A stretch of DNA of 64,000 bases, from assembly GCA_963806395.1 (NCBI GenBank), contig CAWDYI010000011.1, positions 1 through 64,000 on the forward strand, read 5' to 3'. The notes under the pieces are model-generated. The model searched no databases, was not told where the DNA came from, and was given only the letters and a program-made list of their open reading frames with translations. Source of the stretch: DASSUW01 sp963806395. Its GTDB lineage: Bacteria; Actinomycetota; Thermoleophilia; Solirubrobacterales; Solirubrobacteraceae. Positions 32,802 through 40,371 of the stretch are shown piece by piece. The position numbers and the translations under genes are program-made. Numbering within the stretch: the stretch's first letter is position 1; every line of letters begins with the position of its first letter.

Positions 32802-33403
32802 TAGTCCGTGGCGATCTTGAGCCCGAAGGCGATCATCGCGCCCCCGGTGATGCTCTCGAGCACGCGGCGCGAGCGCAGGAAGAATGTCCGCGCGTAGCCG
32901 ACCACCGAGGCGAGGACGAAGTACCACGCGCAGCTCAGCGCGATCTGGACCGAGGCGAGCAGCAGCGTCGTGAGCAGCACGGACGAGCCGTCCGGCACGA
33001 ACTGGGGCAGCAGCGCGACATAGAACAGTGCGACCTTCGGGGCCGCGAGCGCGGTCACCAGGCCCGCGCGGAACGCGGAGCGCTCGCCGCGCGCGAGTGA
33101 CGACCGCTGCTCCTTCGGCCGGCGCGCGTTCCGGATCGCCTGGATGCCGAGCGCCACGAGCAGCACGCCGCTCGCGACCTTCAGCACGGCGAACGCGGTC
33201 GCCGACGCGACGACCAGCGCCGACACTCCGAGCATCGACGCCACCGCCCACAGCCCGAGGCCGACGGCGTTGCCGCTCATCGTGAGGACCGCCGGGCGCC
33301 GTCCGCCGCGTGCGGCCGAGTTGATCACCGCCGCGGTCGCGGGGCCTGGCGAGAGCGCCAGCAGCGCGGCGACGGGGAGGAAGAGGATCACCGCGTGCAG
33401 CAT
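32801..33403 (-). CDS. LysE/RhtB-family exporter
   Basis: A 200-residue exporter with six hydrophobic helices. The N-terminal 'ALLALSPGPATAAVINSAAR' is the LysE-superfamily signature (PGP motif), and 'GLVTALAAPKVALFYVALLP' is the matching N-P-K-like motif of the second half (here APKVALF). It probably exports an amino acid or homoserine-like compound. It is translationally coupled (TAGTG) to the DNA glycosylase gene, an unexpected functional pairing. A hairpin lies between it and the upstream ROK gene. Confidence 0.88.
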   Translation of the reverse strand: MLHAVILFLPVAALLALSPGPATAAVINSAARGGRRPAVLTMSGNAVGLGLWAVASMLGVSALVVASATAFAVLKVASGVLLVALGIQAIRNARRPKEQRSSLARGERSAFRAGLVTALAAPKVALFYVALLPQFVPDGSSVLLTTLLLASVQIALSCAWYFVLASVVGYARTFFLRSRRVLESITGGAMIAFGLKIATD

Positions 33404-33414
33404 GTAACTGCGGC

Positions 33415-33444
33415 TTGCCTGTCCGAGCTCGCGAGGACGGGCAA
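33415..33444 (-). terminator. Hairpin between ROK and LysE genes
   Basis: A 10-bp stem (TTGCCTGTCC with GGACGGGCAA, one G-U pair) and 10-nt loop lie 8 bp after the ROK stop. No U-run follows; a weak terminator or RNA-processing hairpin is likely. Confidence 0.4.
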
Positions 33445-33452
33445 ACGCGGCC

Positions 33453-34712
33453 TCATCCGGCTGCGATCGCCTGGTCCACTGCGTCTGGTGCGAGGACGGC
33501 TTCGATGACCATGACGGCGGCGCCGATGACGCCGGCGCGGTCGTCGAGGGTGGAGCGGGCGATCCGGATCGAGCGGGTGGCGAGTGCGGTGGAGCGGCGG
33601 TAGACGACTTCTCTGACGCCGGCGAGGAGGTGTTCGTCGGCGTGGGCGATGTCGCCGCCGATGACGATCACGGCGGGGTTGAAGAAGTTCACGGCGGAGG
33701 CGAGGACGCCGCCGAGTTCGCGGCCGGCTTGGCGGACGAGGCGCATTGCTTCGGGGCGGCCGTCTCTGACGTGGCGGACGACGTCGCGGCTGTTGTCGGC
33801 GTTGATGCCCATGTCGGTGAGGCGGGTGGCCATGGCGCCGCCGCCGGCGATTGCTTCGAGGCAGCCGAGGTTGCCGCAGCGGCAGATGACGTCGTCGTGG
33901 TCGGGGACGTGGATGTGGCCGATGTCGCCGGCGGCGCCTTGGGCGCCGCGGTGGATGCGGCCGTCGGTGATGACGCCGCAGCCGATGCCGGTGCCGACTT
34001 TGACGAACAGGAGGTGGGCGGTGTCGCGCCAGCGTGACCAGTACTCGCCGAGCGCCATGATGTTCACGTCGTTGTCGACCAGCACGGTCGCGTCGTAGCG
34101 CTCCCGCAGCCGTGTCGCGACGCCGTAGCCGTCCCAGCCGGGCATGATCGGCGGCGCCACCGGCGTGCCGGTCGCGAACTCGACCGGGCCGGGGATGCCG
34201 ACGCCGATCCCGCGGACGTCGTCGGCCGAGTGGCCGCTCTCGACGAGCAGGGCGTCGAACGTCTCCTCGAGCCAGTCGAGGACGGTGTCCGGCCCGTCGG
34301 CGATCGGGATGTCGGCCCGCGTCTGCACCAACACGTCACCCGCGAGGTCGGTGACCGCCACGCGCGAGTGCGTCGCACCCAGGTCGGCCGCCAGCACCGC
34401 GCCGGCGTTGCGGTTGAAGGCGAACGTCTTGGGCGGGCGGCCGCCGGTCGACGCACTGGCTCCCGCGGGCACCACGAGCCGCTGCGCGAGCAGCGCGTCC
34501 ATCCGCTGGGCGACGGTCGAGCGCGCCAGCCCGGTCAGCGCGACAAGCTCGGCGCGGGTACTCGCGCGGCCGTCACGGATGAGGCGCAGCATCGCGCCGG
34601 CGCCGGTCCCCGAGCCCGCGCCGTTGCCTGCGAGCGCGAGTGCTTCTGCCCCTGCGGCGCTGTCGAATCGCCGCGTCGCGGCCCCATCTTCTGTGTCCAC
34701 CATGTCCGCCAT
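33453..34712 (-). CDS. ROK-family transcriptional regulator (NagC/XylR-like)
   Basis: A 419-residue sugar-responsive repressor. The winged helix (about residues 38-95) includes 'STRAELVALTGLARSTVAQR'. The ROK sugar-kinase-like domain has 'AADLGATHSRVAVTDL' (phosphate 1), 'GIGVGIPGPV', 'VLVDNDVNIMALGEY' and the zinc cluster 'CRCGNLGCLEAIAGG'. Most ROK regulators bind sugars. Codon choice changes abruptly near 34040: downstream (C-terminal) codons end almost always in C with GAA for Glu, upstream ones favour G endings and GAG, which points to a mosaic gene. A CATGCT lies 8 nt before the ATG. Confidence 0.88.
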   Translation of the reverse strand: MADMVDTEDGAATRRFDSAAGAEALALAGNGAGSGTGAGAMLRLIRDGRASTRAELVALTGLARSTVAQRMDALLAQRLVVPAGASASTGGRPPKTFAFNRNAGAVLAADLGATHSRVAVTDLAGDVLVQTRADIPIADGPDTVLDWLEETFDALLVESGHSADDVRGIGVGIPGPVEFATGTPVAPPIMPGWDGYGVATRLRERYDATVLVDNDVNIMALGEYWSRWRDTAHLLFVKVGTGIGCGVITDGRIHRGAQGAAGDIGHIHVPDHDDVICRCGNLGCLEAIAGGGAMATRLTDMGINADNSRDVVRHVRDGRPEAMRLVRQAGRELGGVLASAVNFFNPAVIVIGGDIAHADEHLLAGVREVVYRRSTALATRSIRIARSTLDDRAGVIGAAVMVIEAVLAPDAVDQAIAAG

Positions 34713-34791
34713 GGGCTACCAGCATGCCACAAGCGACGGCTTGCGTCTGCATTCGCTCCAAGATTGCAGGAATCTGCCGTTCCACTTTGCA

Positions 34792-34817
34792 GCTTTTGCT
34801 TGACCCTCGACAAAAGC
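34792..34817. promoter_or_regulatory. Inverted repeat GCTTTTG/CAAAAGC, candidate ROK operator
   Basis: Two 7-bp arms (34792-34798 and 34811-34817) with a 12-bp spacer flank the -35 TTGACC of the divergent hypothetical gene, in the 124-bp gap next to the ROK gene. Confidence 0.35.
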
Positions 34818-34828
34818 AGAGGTAGCGT
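34800..34828 (+). promoter_or_regulatory. Candidate sigma70-type promoter
   Basis: TTGACC (34800-34805), 17 bp, TAGCGT (34823-34828), then ATG 8 nt later at 34837: a full -35/-10 with a leaderless start. Confidence 0.6.
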
Positions 34829-34836
34829 GCGCTGCC

Positions 34837-35586
34837 ATGGAGAGAGGGTTGCCGCAGGTGGCCGTGGGGGACTCGGCCATCTCGAACGACGGAGGGCTGC
34901 GGCCGCGGGCCGACGAGCTCGCCGACCGCTACGAGCAGCTGGCAGCGGAGGCCGAGACGGCCGCCGTGCGCTGGCGCTGGGCCACGCCGACGTCGGGCTA
35001 CGGCGACGTCGAGCCGCTCCGCCTGGAGCGGATGGGGTGCTCACCGGGGCGCTGGCTTCACCGGCCGCCGCCGCCCTGGCGAGAGCACGAGGCGATCGGG
35101 TTCGACGCACTCGGCCGGGTGGTGTGCGTACGCGAGTACGACGCCACCGGCGAGGTGTGGCTCGAGCGGTTCGCCCTGTGGGGGCGCGATCAGGTGGAGG
35201 TTGCCTGCTTCCGCGCCCCGCTGGAGTGCAGCGACGGCGACCTTCCCGCCCGGCTGCAGTCCGTCACGCGCGTGCGGTTGGCTGCCGCCAAGCCCGTCGA
35301 GAGCGAGCGCTACATGCCGCCGACGGGCTCATGCACGCGCGAGCGCTACCGGCACGAGGGGGGCCGGCTGGCGCGTGTCGAGGAGGACTCCTGCGACGAC
35401 GGTGGCGGGCTCGCCACCGTGGTCAAGGAGGTGGTGTACGGCGACGACGGGCGCGTGATGGGGGTCGACGCGCTCAGCCCGGACGGCCGCCAGGCCGTAT
35501 GGCGGCTCGGTGGCCAGCCGCATTCGGCGCGGAGGGAGGCTCGGCCCTCCGTCGCCGGCCGCTTGCGTCGCCAGGTCTGCGTCTAG
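34837..35586 (+). CDS. Hypothetical protein with RHS/YD-like repeats
   Basis: A 249-residue soluble protein. No signal peptide or membrane helix is seen. Several segments follow the YD/RHS pattern of a strand ending in Asp-x-x-Gly-Arg-(V/L): 'FDALGRVVCVREYDATGEVW', 'YRHEGGRLARVEED', 'YGDDGRVMGVDALS'. Two Cys pairs are present but no metal motif is evident. The ATG at 34837 follows a strong candidate promoter with a leaderless start. The 3' end runs into a palindromic repeat cluster. I do not recognise the family; the protein may be a stand-alone YD-repeat fragment or a small beta-rich binding protein. Confidence 0.7.
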   Translation: MERGLPQVAVGDSAISNDGGLRPRADELADRYEQLAAEAETAAVRWRWATPTSGYGDVEPLRLERMGCSPGRWLHRPPPPWREHEAIGFDALGRVVCVREYDATGEVWLERFALWGRDQVEVACFRAPLECSDGDLPARLQSVTRVRLAAAKPVESERYMPPTGSCTRERYRHEGGRLARVEEDSCDDGGGLATVVKEVVYGDDGRVMGVDALSPDGRQAVWRLGGQPHSARREARPSVAGRLRRQVCV

Positions 35587-35686
35587 GGACAGTCCCCGGC
35601 GCGGCGCGCAGCTCAGCGCGCCGCGGCGGGGGGACTGTCCCCAGGCGGCGCGCAGCTCAGCGCGCCGCCAAGGGGGGACTGTCCCC
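35586..35686. repeat. Cluster of palindromic repeats at a convergent gene end
   Basis: Three copies of a GGGGAC(A/T)GTCCCC-type palindrome (35586-35597, 35628-35642, 35672-35686) alternate with two identical 24-nt hairpins (35601-35624, 35645-35668; stem GCGGCGCGC, loop AGCTCA). The cluster begins at the stop of the hypothetical gene and covers the stop and last codons of the opposing CitE-like gene. It looks like a mobile palindromic (REP-like) unit; it may also terminate both transcripts. Confidence 0.75.
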
Positions 35687-36601
35687 CTCCGGTGCGCCGT
35701 AGCCGGCGGCGCGGCCCGCTTCCGCCAGTCGCTCGGCCATCTTGCGATTGGCCTCGTCGATCATCTCGCCCTCGTACATCGCGGCTCCGCGGCCCTCGTC
35801 GGCCGCCTGGCGGTAGGCGGCCAGCAGCGCCTCGGCGCGCTCCCATTCCTCGCGCGCGGGAGTGAAGACCTCGTTCACGGTCGCGATCTGCCGCGGGTGG
35901 ATCGTCCACTTGCCGTCCATCCCGAGCGCGCGCGCGAGGCGCGCCCGCGCGCGCAGACCGTCGTCGTCGTCGAACGCCGCGTACGGTCCGTCGATCGCCT
36001 GGATGCCGGCCGCACGGGCGGCAACCACGAGACGGGAGAACACGTAGTTGAGGTGGTCGCCGGGGTAGTGCTCGGGCGCTCCGCCGATCGTGGTGACGGG
36101 GATCCCGACCGACGCGCTGTAGTCGCCCGGCCCGAAGATCAGGCTCTCCATCCGCGGCGACGCGGCGGCGATCGCCTCGCATGCGAGCAGCCCGGTCGCG
36201 TCCTCGATCTGCGCCTCGATGCCGATCCGGCCCACCGGCAGCTCGCGCGCGAGCTCGATCCCGGTCAGCAGCTTGTCGGTCATCTCGACGTCGCCGGTGG
36301 TGCGCGTCTTCGGCAGCATCACCGCGTGCAGCCGGTCGCCCGCCTGCTCGACCACCTCGATCAGGTCGCGGTAGTAGTGCGGCGTGTCGGTGCCGTTGAC
36401 GCGAACGACGACGGTCTTGCCGCCGAAGTCGTGCTCGTGGAGCGCCGCGATCACGAGCTCCCGCGCGCGCGCCTTCTCGCTCTGGGCGACGGAGTCCTCG
36501 AGGTCGAGGAACACCTCGTCGGCCTCGAGCGCGGGCGCCTTGGCGAGGAACCGCTCGTTGGAGCCGGGCACGGCGTGGCAGGAGCGGCGGGGACGAGGCA
36601 T
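35657..36601 (-). CDS. HpcH/HpaI (CitE/Mcl2-like) lyase or malyl-CoA thioesterase
   Basis: A 314-residue TIM-barrel protein of the citrate-lyase-beta/malyl-CoA superfamily. It has the start 'CHAVPGSNERFLAKAPALEA', Mg-ligand Glu in 'GIEAQIEDATGLL', 'MESLIFGPGDYSASVG' and 'DGKWTIHPRQIATVNEVFTP'. With the true Mcl gene next door, an Mcl2-type malyl-CoA thioesterase is a good guess, as in ethylmalonyl-CoA pathway bacteria, though a CitE-like lyase is not excluded. The last codons ('GDSPPLAAR') are encoded by the palindromic repeat, so the native C-terminus was probably replaced. TACGCT lies 9 nt before the ATG. Confidence 0.82.
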   Translation of the reverse strand: MPRPRRSCHAVPGSNERFLAKAPALEADEVFLDLEDSVAQSEKARARELVIAALHEHDFGGKTVVVRVNGTDTPHYYRDLIEVVEQAGDRLHAVMLPKTRTTGDVEMTDKLLTGIELARELPVGRIGIEAQIEDATGLLACEAIAAASPRMESLIFGPGDYSASVGIPVTTIGGAPEHYPGDHLNYVFSRLVVAARAAGIQAIDGPYAAFDDDDGLRARARLARALGMDGKWTIHPRQIATVNEVFTPAREEWERAEALLAAYRQAADEGRGAAMYEGEMIDEANRKMAERLAEAGRAAGYGAPEGDSPPLAAR

Positions 36602-36610
36602 CGGCGGCGG

Positions 36611-36616
36611 AGCGTA
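36611..36616 (-). promoter_or_regulatory. Candidate -10 (TACGCT) for the CitE-like gene
   Basis: TACGCT on the minus strand ends 9 nt before the ATG at 36601; no Shine-Dalgarno. Confidence 0.45.
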
Positions 36617-36636
36617 GTACGCGTAGCCGGCGCCGC

Positions 36637-36642
36637 TACCCT
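36637..36642 (+). promoter_or_regulatory. Candidate -10 (TACCCT)
   Basis: TACCCT lies 11 nt before the ATG at 36654. Confidence 0.4.
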
Positions 36643-36653
36643 CACCGCTTCAT

Positions 36654-37307
36654 ATGCGCTCCCTGCTGCTGGCCACATTCATCCTCCTGGTCGCCGCTCC
36701 CGCGGCGAGTGCTGCCGTCACCGTCGACATGGACGTCGGGCGCGCGGAGGTGACGTACGGCGACGCGACCAAGGTCACCGGCGTGGTCGCCGTCGACGGC
36801 GTACCGGCCGCCGGTCAGGTCGTGCAGCTCGAGGGCAAGCGGTACCCGTACACCGACGAGGCGGCGGTGATCGCGACAGCGACGACCGCGGCCGACGGCA
36901 CCTACGAGTTCAGCGAGGAGCTCAGCCTCAACACGGTGCTGCAGGTGCGCACCACCGGCGCGGCGTCGAGCCGCGAGCGCGTGTACGTGTTCCCGCGAAG
37001 CACGCTGTCCTACCGCGGCCTCGGCCCGAACGAGCTCAAGCTCACGCAGCGCTACGTGGTCCCGCGCGGCGTCAGGCTCGAGCAGCCGACGCTGTTCTAC
37101 GTCGGGCAGCGCGGCAAGCCGCGGGCGCCGCGCGTCGCGACCGGCAAGCTGAAGCGCACCCGGCCGGGGCGCTTCCGCTCGACCGCGATCGTCAGCATCC
37201 CGGAGGCCTGGAACGGCCGCTTCCGCTACGCCAGCTGCTTCCGCTACACCGGCGACAGCGGCATGGGCAACCCGCGCGCGACCTGCCCGCGCCGCTTCAA
37301 GTTCTAA
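36654..37307 (+). CDS. Secreted beta-sandwich protein, unknown
   Basis: A 217-residue exported protein with a short signal peptide ('MRSLLLATFILLVAAPAASA'). The mature part has an Ig-like/CarboxypepD-like strand set ('AEVTYGDATKVTGVVAVDGV', 'AADGTYEFSEELSLNTVLQV') and an Arg/Lys-rich tail with a Cys pair near the C-terminus ('ASCFRYTG', 'ATCPRRF'). Proteins of this form are common in Thermoleophilia and have no assigned role. It lies between two lyase genes on the opposite strand and its stop overlaps the lyase stop by 3 bp. Confidence 0.72.
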   Translation: MRSLLLATFILLVAAPAASAAVTVDMDVGRAEVTYGDATKVTGVVAVDGVPAAGQVVQLEGKRYPYTDEAAVIATATTAADGTYEFSEELSLNTVLQVRTTGAASSRERVYVFPRSTLSYRGLGPNELKLTQRYVVPRGVRLEQPTLFYVGQRGKPRAPRVATGKLKRTRPGRFRSTAIVSIPEAWNGRFRYASCFRYTGDSGMGNPRATCPRRFKF

Positions 37308-38344
37308 AGCTGGTACGCGGCGGCCAGCTCCGGATCCTTCCGGGCCAGCATCTCGGCAAGGTCGACCATCACGCGGCACTGCTTCCAGGTCGCGTCGTCC
37401 TGCATCTTGCCGTCGATCATGTGCACGCCGCGGCCGTCGGGGATCGCCTCGATCACCTTCTTGGCGAACGCGACCTCGTCCGGATCGGGGGAGAAGACCC
37501 GGCGCGCGATGTCGATCTGCGCCGGGTGCAGCGACCACGTCCCGACGCACCCCATCAGGTAGGCCGCGCGGAACTGCGTCTCGGCGCCTTCGACGTCGCG
37601 GATGTCGCCGAACGGGCCGTAGAACGGCAGGATCCCGGCGCCCGCGCACGCGTCGACCATGCGGCCGATCGTGTAGTGCCAGAGGTCCTGCTGGGCGCTG
37701 TCGCGCGGCGCGTCGCCCTCCGGGTCGGAGAGCACGCGGTAGCCGGGATGGCCGCCGCCCACGCGCGTCGTCTTCATCCGCCGCGACGCCGCGAGGTCGG
37801 CCGGGCCGAGGCTCATCCCCTGCATCCGCGGCGACGCGGTCGCGATGTCCTCGACGTTCGTGACGCCGAGCGCGGTCTCGAGGATCGCGTGCACGAGGAT
37901 CGGCCGCTCCAGCCCGGCTCGCGCCTCGAGCTGCGCGAGCAGCCGGTCGACGTAGTGGATGTCCCACGGCCCCTCGACCTTCGGGACCATCACGACCTCG
38001 AGCCGGTCGCCGATCTCACCGACCAGGCGCGTGAAGTCGTCCAGCACCCACGGTGACTCGAGCGCGTTCACGCGCGCCCACAGCGCCGTCTGGCCGAGGT
38101 CCATCTCGCGGCCGACGTGGATCAGCCCCTCGCGGGCGGCCTCCTTGCGGTCGACCGGTATCGCGTCCTCGAGGTTGCCGAGCAGGATGTCGGTCTTGGA
38201 GGCGAGGTCGGGCGCCTTCGCGACCATCTTCTCGTTCGAGAAGTCGAGGAAGTGGATCATCCGCGAGGGCTTGACGGGGATCTCCCGCAGCGGTTCGGGA
38301 GCGCCGATCGCGAGCGGGGCGAAGAAGGAACGGGGGTTGCGCAT
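37304..38344 (-). CDS. mcl: L-malyl-CoA/beta-methylmalyl-CoA lyase, Chloroflexus type
   Basis: A 346-residue lyase that splits malyl-CoA to acetyl-CoA and glyoxylate and makes or splits beta-methylmalyl-CoA with propionyl-CoA. It resembles the Chloroflexus Mcl type end to end by memory: 'FFAPLAIGAPEPLREIPVKP', 'NLEDAIPVDRKEAARE', 'VPKVEGPWDIHYVDRLLAQL', 'ETALGVTNVEDIATASPRM', 'SLGPADLAASR' and 'MIDGKMQDDATWKQ'. The conserved Glu and Asp in those blocks bind Mg2+. It sits beside a MaoC hydratase and a Mcl2-like gene. TACGAT lies 9 nt before the ATG and shares a TA with the opposing promoter. Confidence 0.9.
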   Translation of the reverse strand: MRNPRSFFAPLAIGAPEPLREIPVKPSRMIHFLDFSNEKMVAKAPDLASKTDILLGNLEDAIPVDRKEAAREGLIHVGREMDLGQTALWARVNALESPWVLDDFTRLVGEIGDRLEVVMVPKVEGPWDIHYVDRLLAQLEARAGLERPILVHAILETALGVTNVEDIATASPRMQGMSLGPADLAASRRMKTTRVGGGHPGYRVLSDPEGDAPRDSAQQDLWHYTIGRMVDACAGAGILPFYGPFGDIRDVEGAETQFRAAYLMGCVGTWSLHPAQIDIARRVFSPDPDEVAFAKKVIEAIPDGRGVHMIDGKMQDDATWKQCRVMVDLAEMLARKDPELAAAYQL

Positions 38345-38353
38345 GAGCGGCGG

Positions 38354-38363
38354 ATCGTAGAGT
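38354..38363. promoter_or_regulatory. Overlapping divergent -10 elements (mcl / hydratase)
   Basis: ATCGTAGAGT: minus-strand TACGAT (38354-38359) for mcl and plus-strand TAGAGT (38358-38363) for the MaoC gene share the central TA. Each start codon is 9 nt away, so both transcripts are predicted leaderless. Confidence 0.6.
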
Positions 38364-38372
38364 CCCCGGCCC

Positions 38373-38885
38373 ATGAGCACCCCCACTGAGCACAGCGTCG
38401 ACACCGATCAGCGCGTCCGCGAGGCCTCGGGCGCGCATCCGTACGGCCGCTACCTCGAGGAGTTCGAGGTCGGCGCCGTCTACAAGCACTGGCCGGCCAA
38501 GACCGTGACCGAGGCGGACGATCACCTCTTCTGCCTGATCACCATGAACCACCACCCGCTGCACATCAACGACGTCTACGCGGCGGGCTCGCAACAGGGC
38601 CGCAACGTCGTCGTCGGGCCCTACGTCTACTCACTCGCTCTCGGGATGAGCGTGTCCGACATCTCCGGCAAGGCGATCGCGAACCTCGCCACCGAGGCGC
38701 TGAGCCACCCGGCGCCGGTGTTCCACGGCGACACGCTGTTCGCCGAGACCGAGGTGCTCGAGGTCCGCGAGTCGCGCTCGAAGCCGGACCGCGGGACCGT
38801 CAAGGTCCACACGCGCGTGCTCAACCAGGACGGCGTCCTGGTCGCCGAGTTCAAGCGGCTGGTGCTGGTTCCGAAGCGGGGTTAG
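38373..38885 (+). CDS. MaoC-family hydratase (candidate mesaconyl-CoA hydratase)
   Basis: A 170-residue hot-dog enzyme. 'GRYLEEFEVGAVYKHWPAKT' opens the MaoC fold; the catalytic Asp/His-type pair is in 'TEADDHLFCLITMNHHPLHI'; 'GPYVYSLALGMSVSD' follows. Next to the Mcl gene, mesaconyl-CoA hydratase (beta-methylmalyl-CoA dehydratase) of the ethylmalonyl-CoA pathway is the best guess, although that enzyme is often about twice this length in proteobacteria. The ATG is predicted to be leaderless from a -10 shared with mcl. The 3' end overlaps a small convergent gene by 4 bp. Confidence 0.82.
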   Translation: MSTPTEHSVDTDQRVREASGAHPYGRYLEEFEVGAVYKHWPAKTVTEADDHLFCLITMNHHPLHINDVYAAGSQQGRNVVVGPYVYSLALGMSVSDISGKAIANLATEALSHPAPVFHGDTLFAETEVLEVRESRSKPDRGTVKVHTRVLNQDGVLVAEFKRLVLVPKRG

Positions 38886-39133
38886 CCGCGGGCGCTCTGG
38901 CTGGCCCGAGCACGGCCGGGACGGGCGCCGGAGAGGCGGCTCCGCGAGGCGGCGAGGAGCCGGCCGGCGGGCTGGCGGACGGCGAGGCCTGCCATGACGA
39001 CGACGGCCAGGATGAGCTCGAGGATCAGCGGGGTCGCGCTCGGGCCGGCGGCTGCCGGGGCGGCGGCGGAGGCAGGTGCGGCGAGGAGCAGGACGGCGAC
39101 GATCGTCGCGGCTGTGACTCGGCGTGGGTGCAT
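38882..39133 (-). CDS. Small membrane protein, unknown
   Basis: An 83-residue protein with a signal-like N-terminus ('AATIVAVLLLAAPASAAA') and one further hydrophobic helix ('LILELILAVVVMAGLAV') ending in an Arg-rich tail. Predicted one or two membrane passes. No family recognised. It faces the MaoC hydratase gene and overlaps its stop by 4 bp; no evident promoter, so low confidence that it is functional. Confidence 0.5.
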   Translation of the reverse strand: MHPRRVTAATIVAVLLLAAPASAAAPAAAGPSATPLILELILAVVVMAGLAVRQPAGRLLAASRSRLSGARPGRARASQSARG

Positions 39134-39184
39134 TGGCCGAGGCTGGCAAGCGGATCTTGCCGAATCCTTGGGGCGATCTTGGGG

Positions 39185-40222
39185 TCAGCGGGGCGGCGGC
39201 TCGGCGGTCTGCGTGTCGGGGACCACGACCGGTCCCGGCTCACTCGCGCCGCGCCATAGGAACCGCTGCGCGTACCACGGCCCGCCGGGGCCGATCCGCT
39301 CCCACCCGGCCGCCTCGAGCGCGGTCATGAGCGCGCGCGCGAGGGTGATGAACTCCGGTGTGGGCGGCTCCGGGTCCATCATCAGCGACCACCGCAGCGG
39401 CGGCGACTCGGCGATCTGGCGCCGCTTGCCGCCGCCAGGCGGTTCGACCATGGCCCGGAAGCTGGACTTGCGGTAGCCGGCCTTCCAGTCGATCTCGCAC
39501 GTCCACAGCTGCGCCGCGTCCTCGGGCCACGGGACGAGCCGGGCGAACCGGCGGGCAGGGGGCGCGGCGGGCGCGCTGGGCCTTTGCGCGGGTGGGCGCC
39601 GAGCCGGCGGCCGCAGCGCCTCGGGCGTGACGTCGAGCCGCGGCGTGGACCGGTTGCGCACCGCGGGGTCGACGTTCTGCGGGCGCGGCACCTCGGGCGC
39701 CTCGCCGAGCTTCGCGTGCGGGTCGGGGACCGCTCGCCGGGCAGGCGGCCTCGGCCTCGGCCGCGGCGGCGGCGGCGGTGGGGTCGGCTGCGGTGCCACG
39801 ACTCGCGGCTCCGGGGCGCGCGGCTGCGGCGGAGGCGGCACGGGCGCCGGCGGCGGGGCGGGCGGCGAGACCACCACAGGGCGTGCCGGGGCGGCCGGCT
39901 CGGGCGGCGGCGGCGCCGGGACGCGAGGGGCAGGAGGGTGCGCGGCGGCGCGGCGCGCCGTACGCGACGTCTGCGAGCCGGCCCGGCGGCGGCGGCGGTG
40001 GACGTGGCCGGCCCCGAGGCCGACCGCGAACGCCAGCACTACCCCTCCGGCCAGGGCCGGGACGGGCAACCCGTCGCTTGCGGCGGTCGGCGCGTTGGGC
40101 ATGACCGAGCGCTCGGTCTCGGATGCGGCCACGCGCTTCTGGCGCGCCTGCTCGGCCAACGCGGGCGATGTGATCGCCAGCACGTGCGCGCCGGCGGCCA
40201 TCAGGGCGAGCACCGACATCAC
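39185..40222 (-). CDS. Pro-rich membrane-anchored protein
   Basis: A 345-residue protein with an N-terminal hydrophobic segment, a second helix ('AGGVVLAFAVGLGAGHVHRR'), a long Pro/Ala/Arg-rich spacer (about residues 85-215), and a small C-terminal globular domain ('LWTCEIDWKAGYRKSSFRAM', 'ALMTALEAAGWERIGPGG') of about 100 residues. The spacer is typical of wall-spanning linkers. The GTG-ATG start at 40222 begins 'MMSVLALMAAGAHVLA'. I do not recognise the C-terminal domain; it might bind a ligand or partner outside the membrane. Confidence 0.62.
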   Translation of the reverse strand: MMSVLALMAAGAHVLAITSPALAEQARQKRVAASETERSVMPNAPTAASDGLPVPALAGGVVLAFAVGLGAGHVHRRRRRAGSQTSRTARRAAAHPPAPRVPAPPPPEPAAPARPVVVSPPAPPPAPVPPPPQPRAPEPRVVAPQPTPPPPPPRPRPRPPARRAVPDPHAKLGEAPEVPRPQNVDPAVRNRSTPRLDVTPEALRPPARRPPAQRPSAPAAPPARRFARLVPWPEDAAQLWTCEIDWKAGYRKSSFRAMVEPPGGGKRRQIAESPPLRWSLMMDPEPPTPEFITLARALMTALEAAGWERIGPGGPWYAQRFLWRGASEPGPVVVPDTQTAEPPPR

Positions 40223-40371
40223 GGCAACTAGATGAATCGAGCTCGTACGCAGGCCAATGATGGTGTCTCACGCTCCTCGCAGCTCACCTAGACGTTTATC
40301 CAGTTCGGGTCGTCTGTGGCAAAGTGCCGGGATCCCCTCGTCGAACCTTCGGGAAGAGGTTGAACTGAACC

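Noticed and set aside
35586..35686. CRISPR-like array
   Set aside because: Repeats alternate between two palindromic types with no unique spacers.
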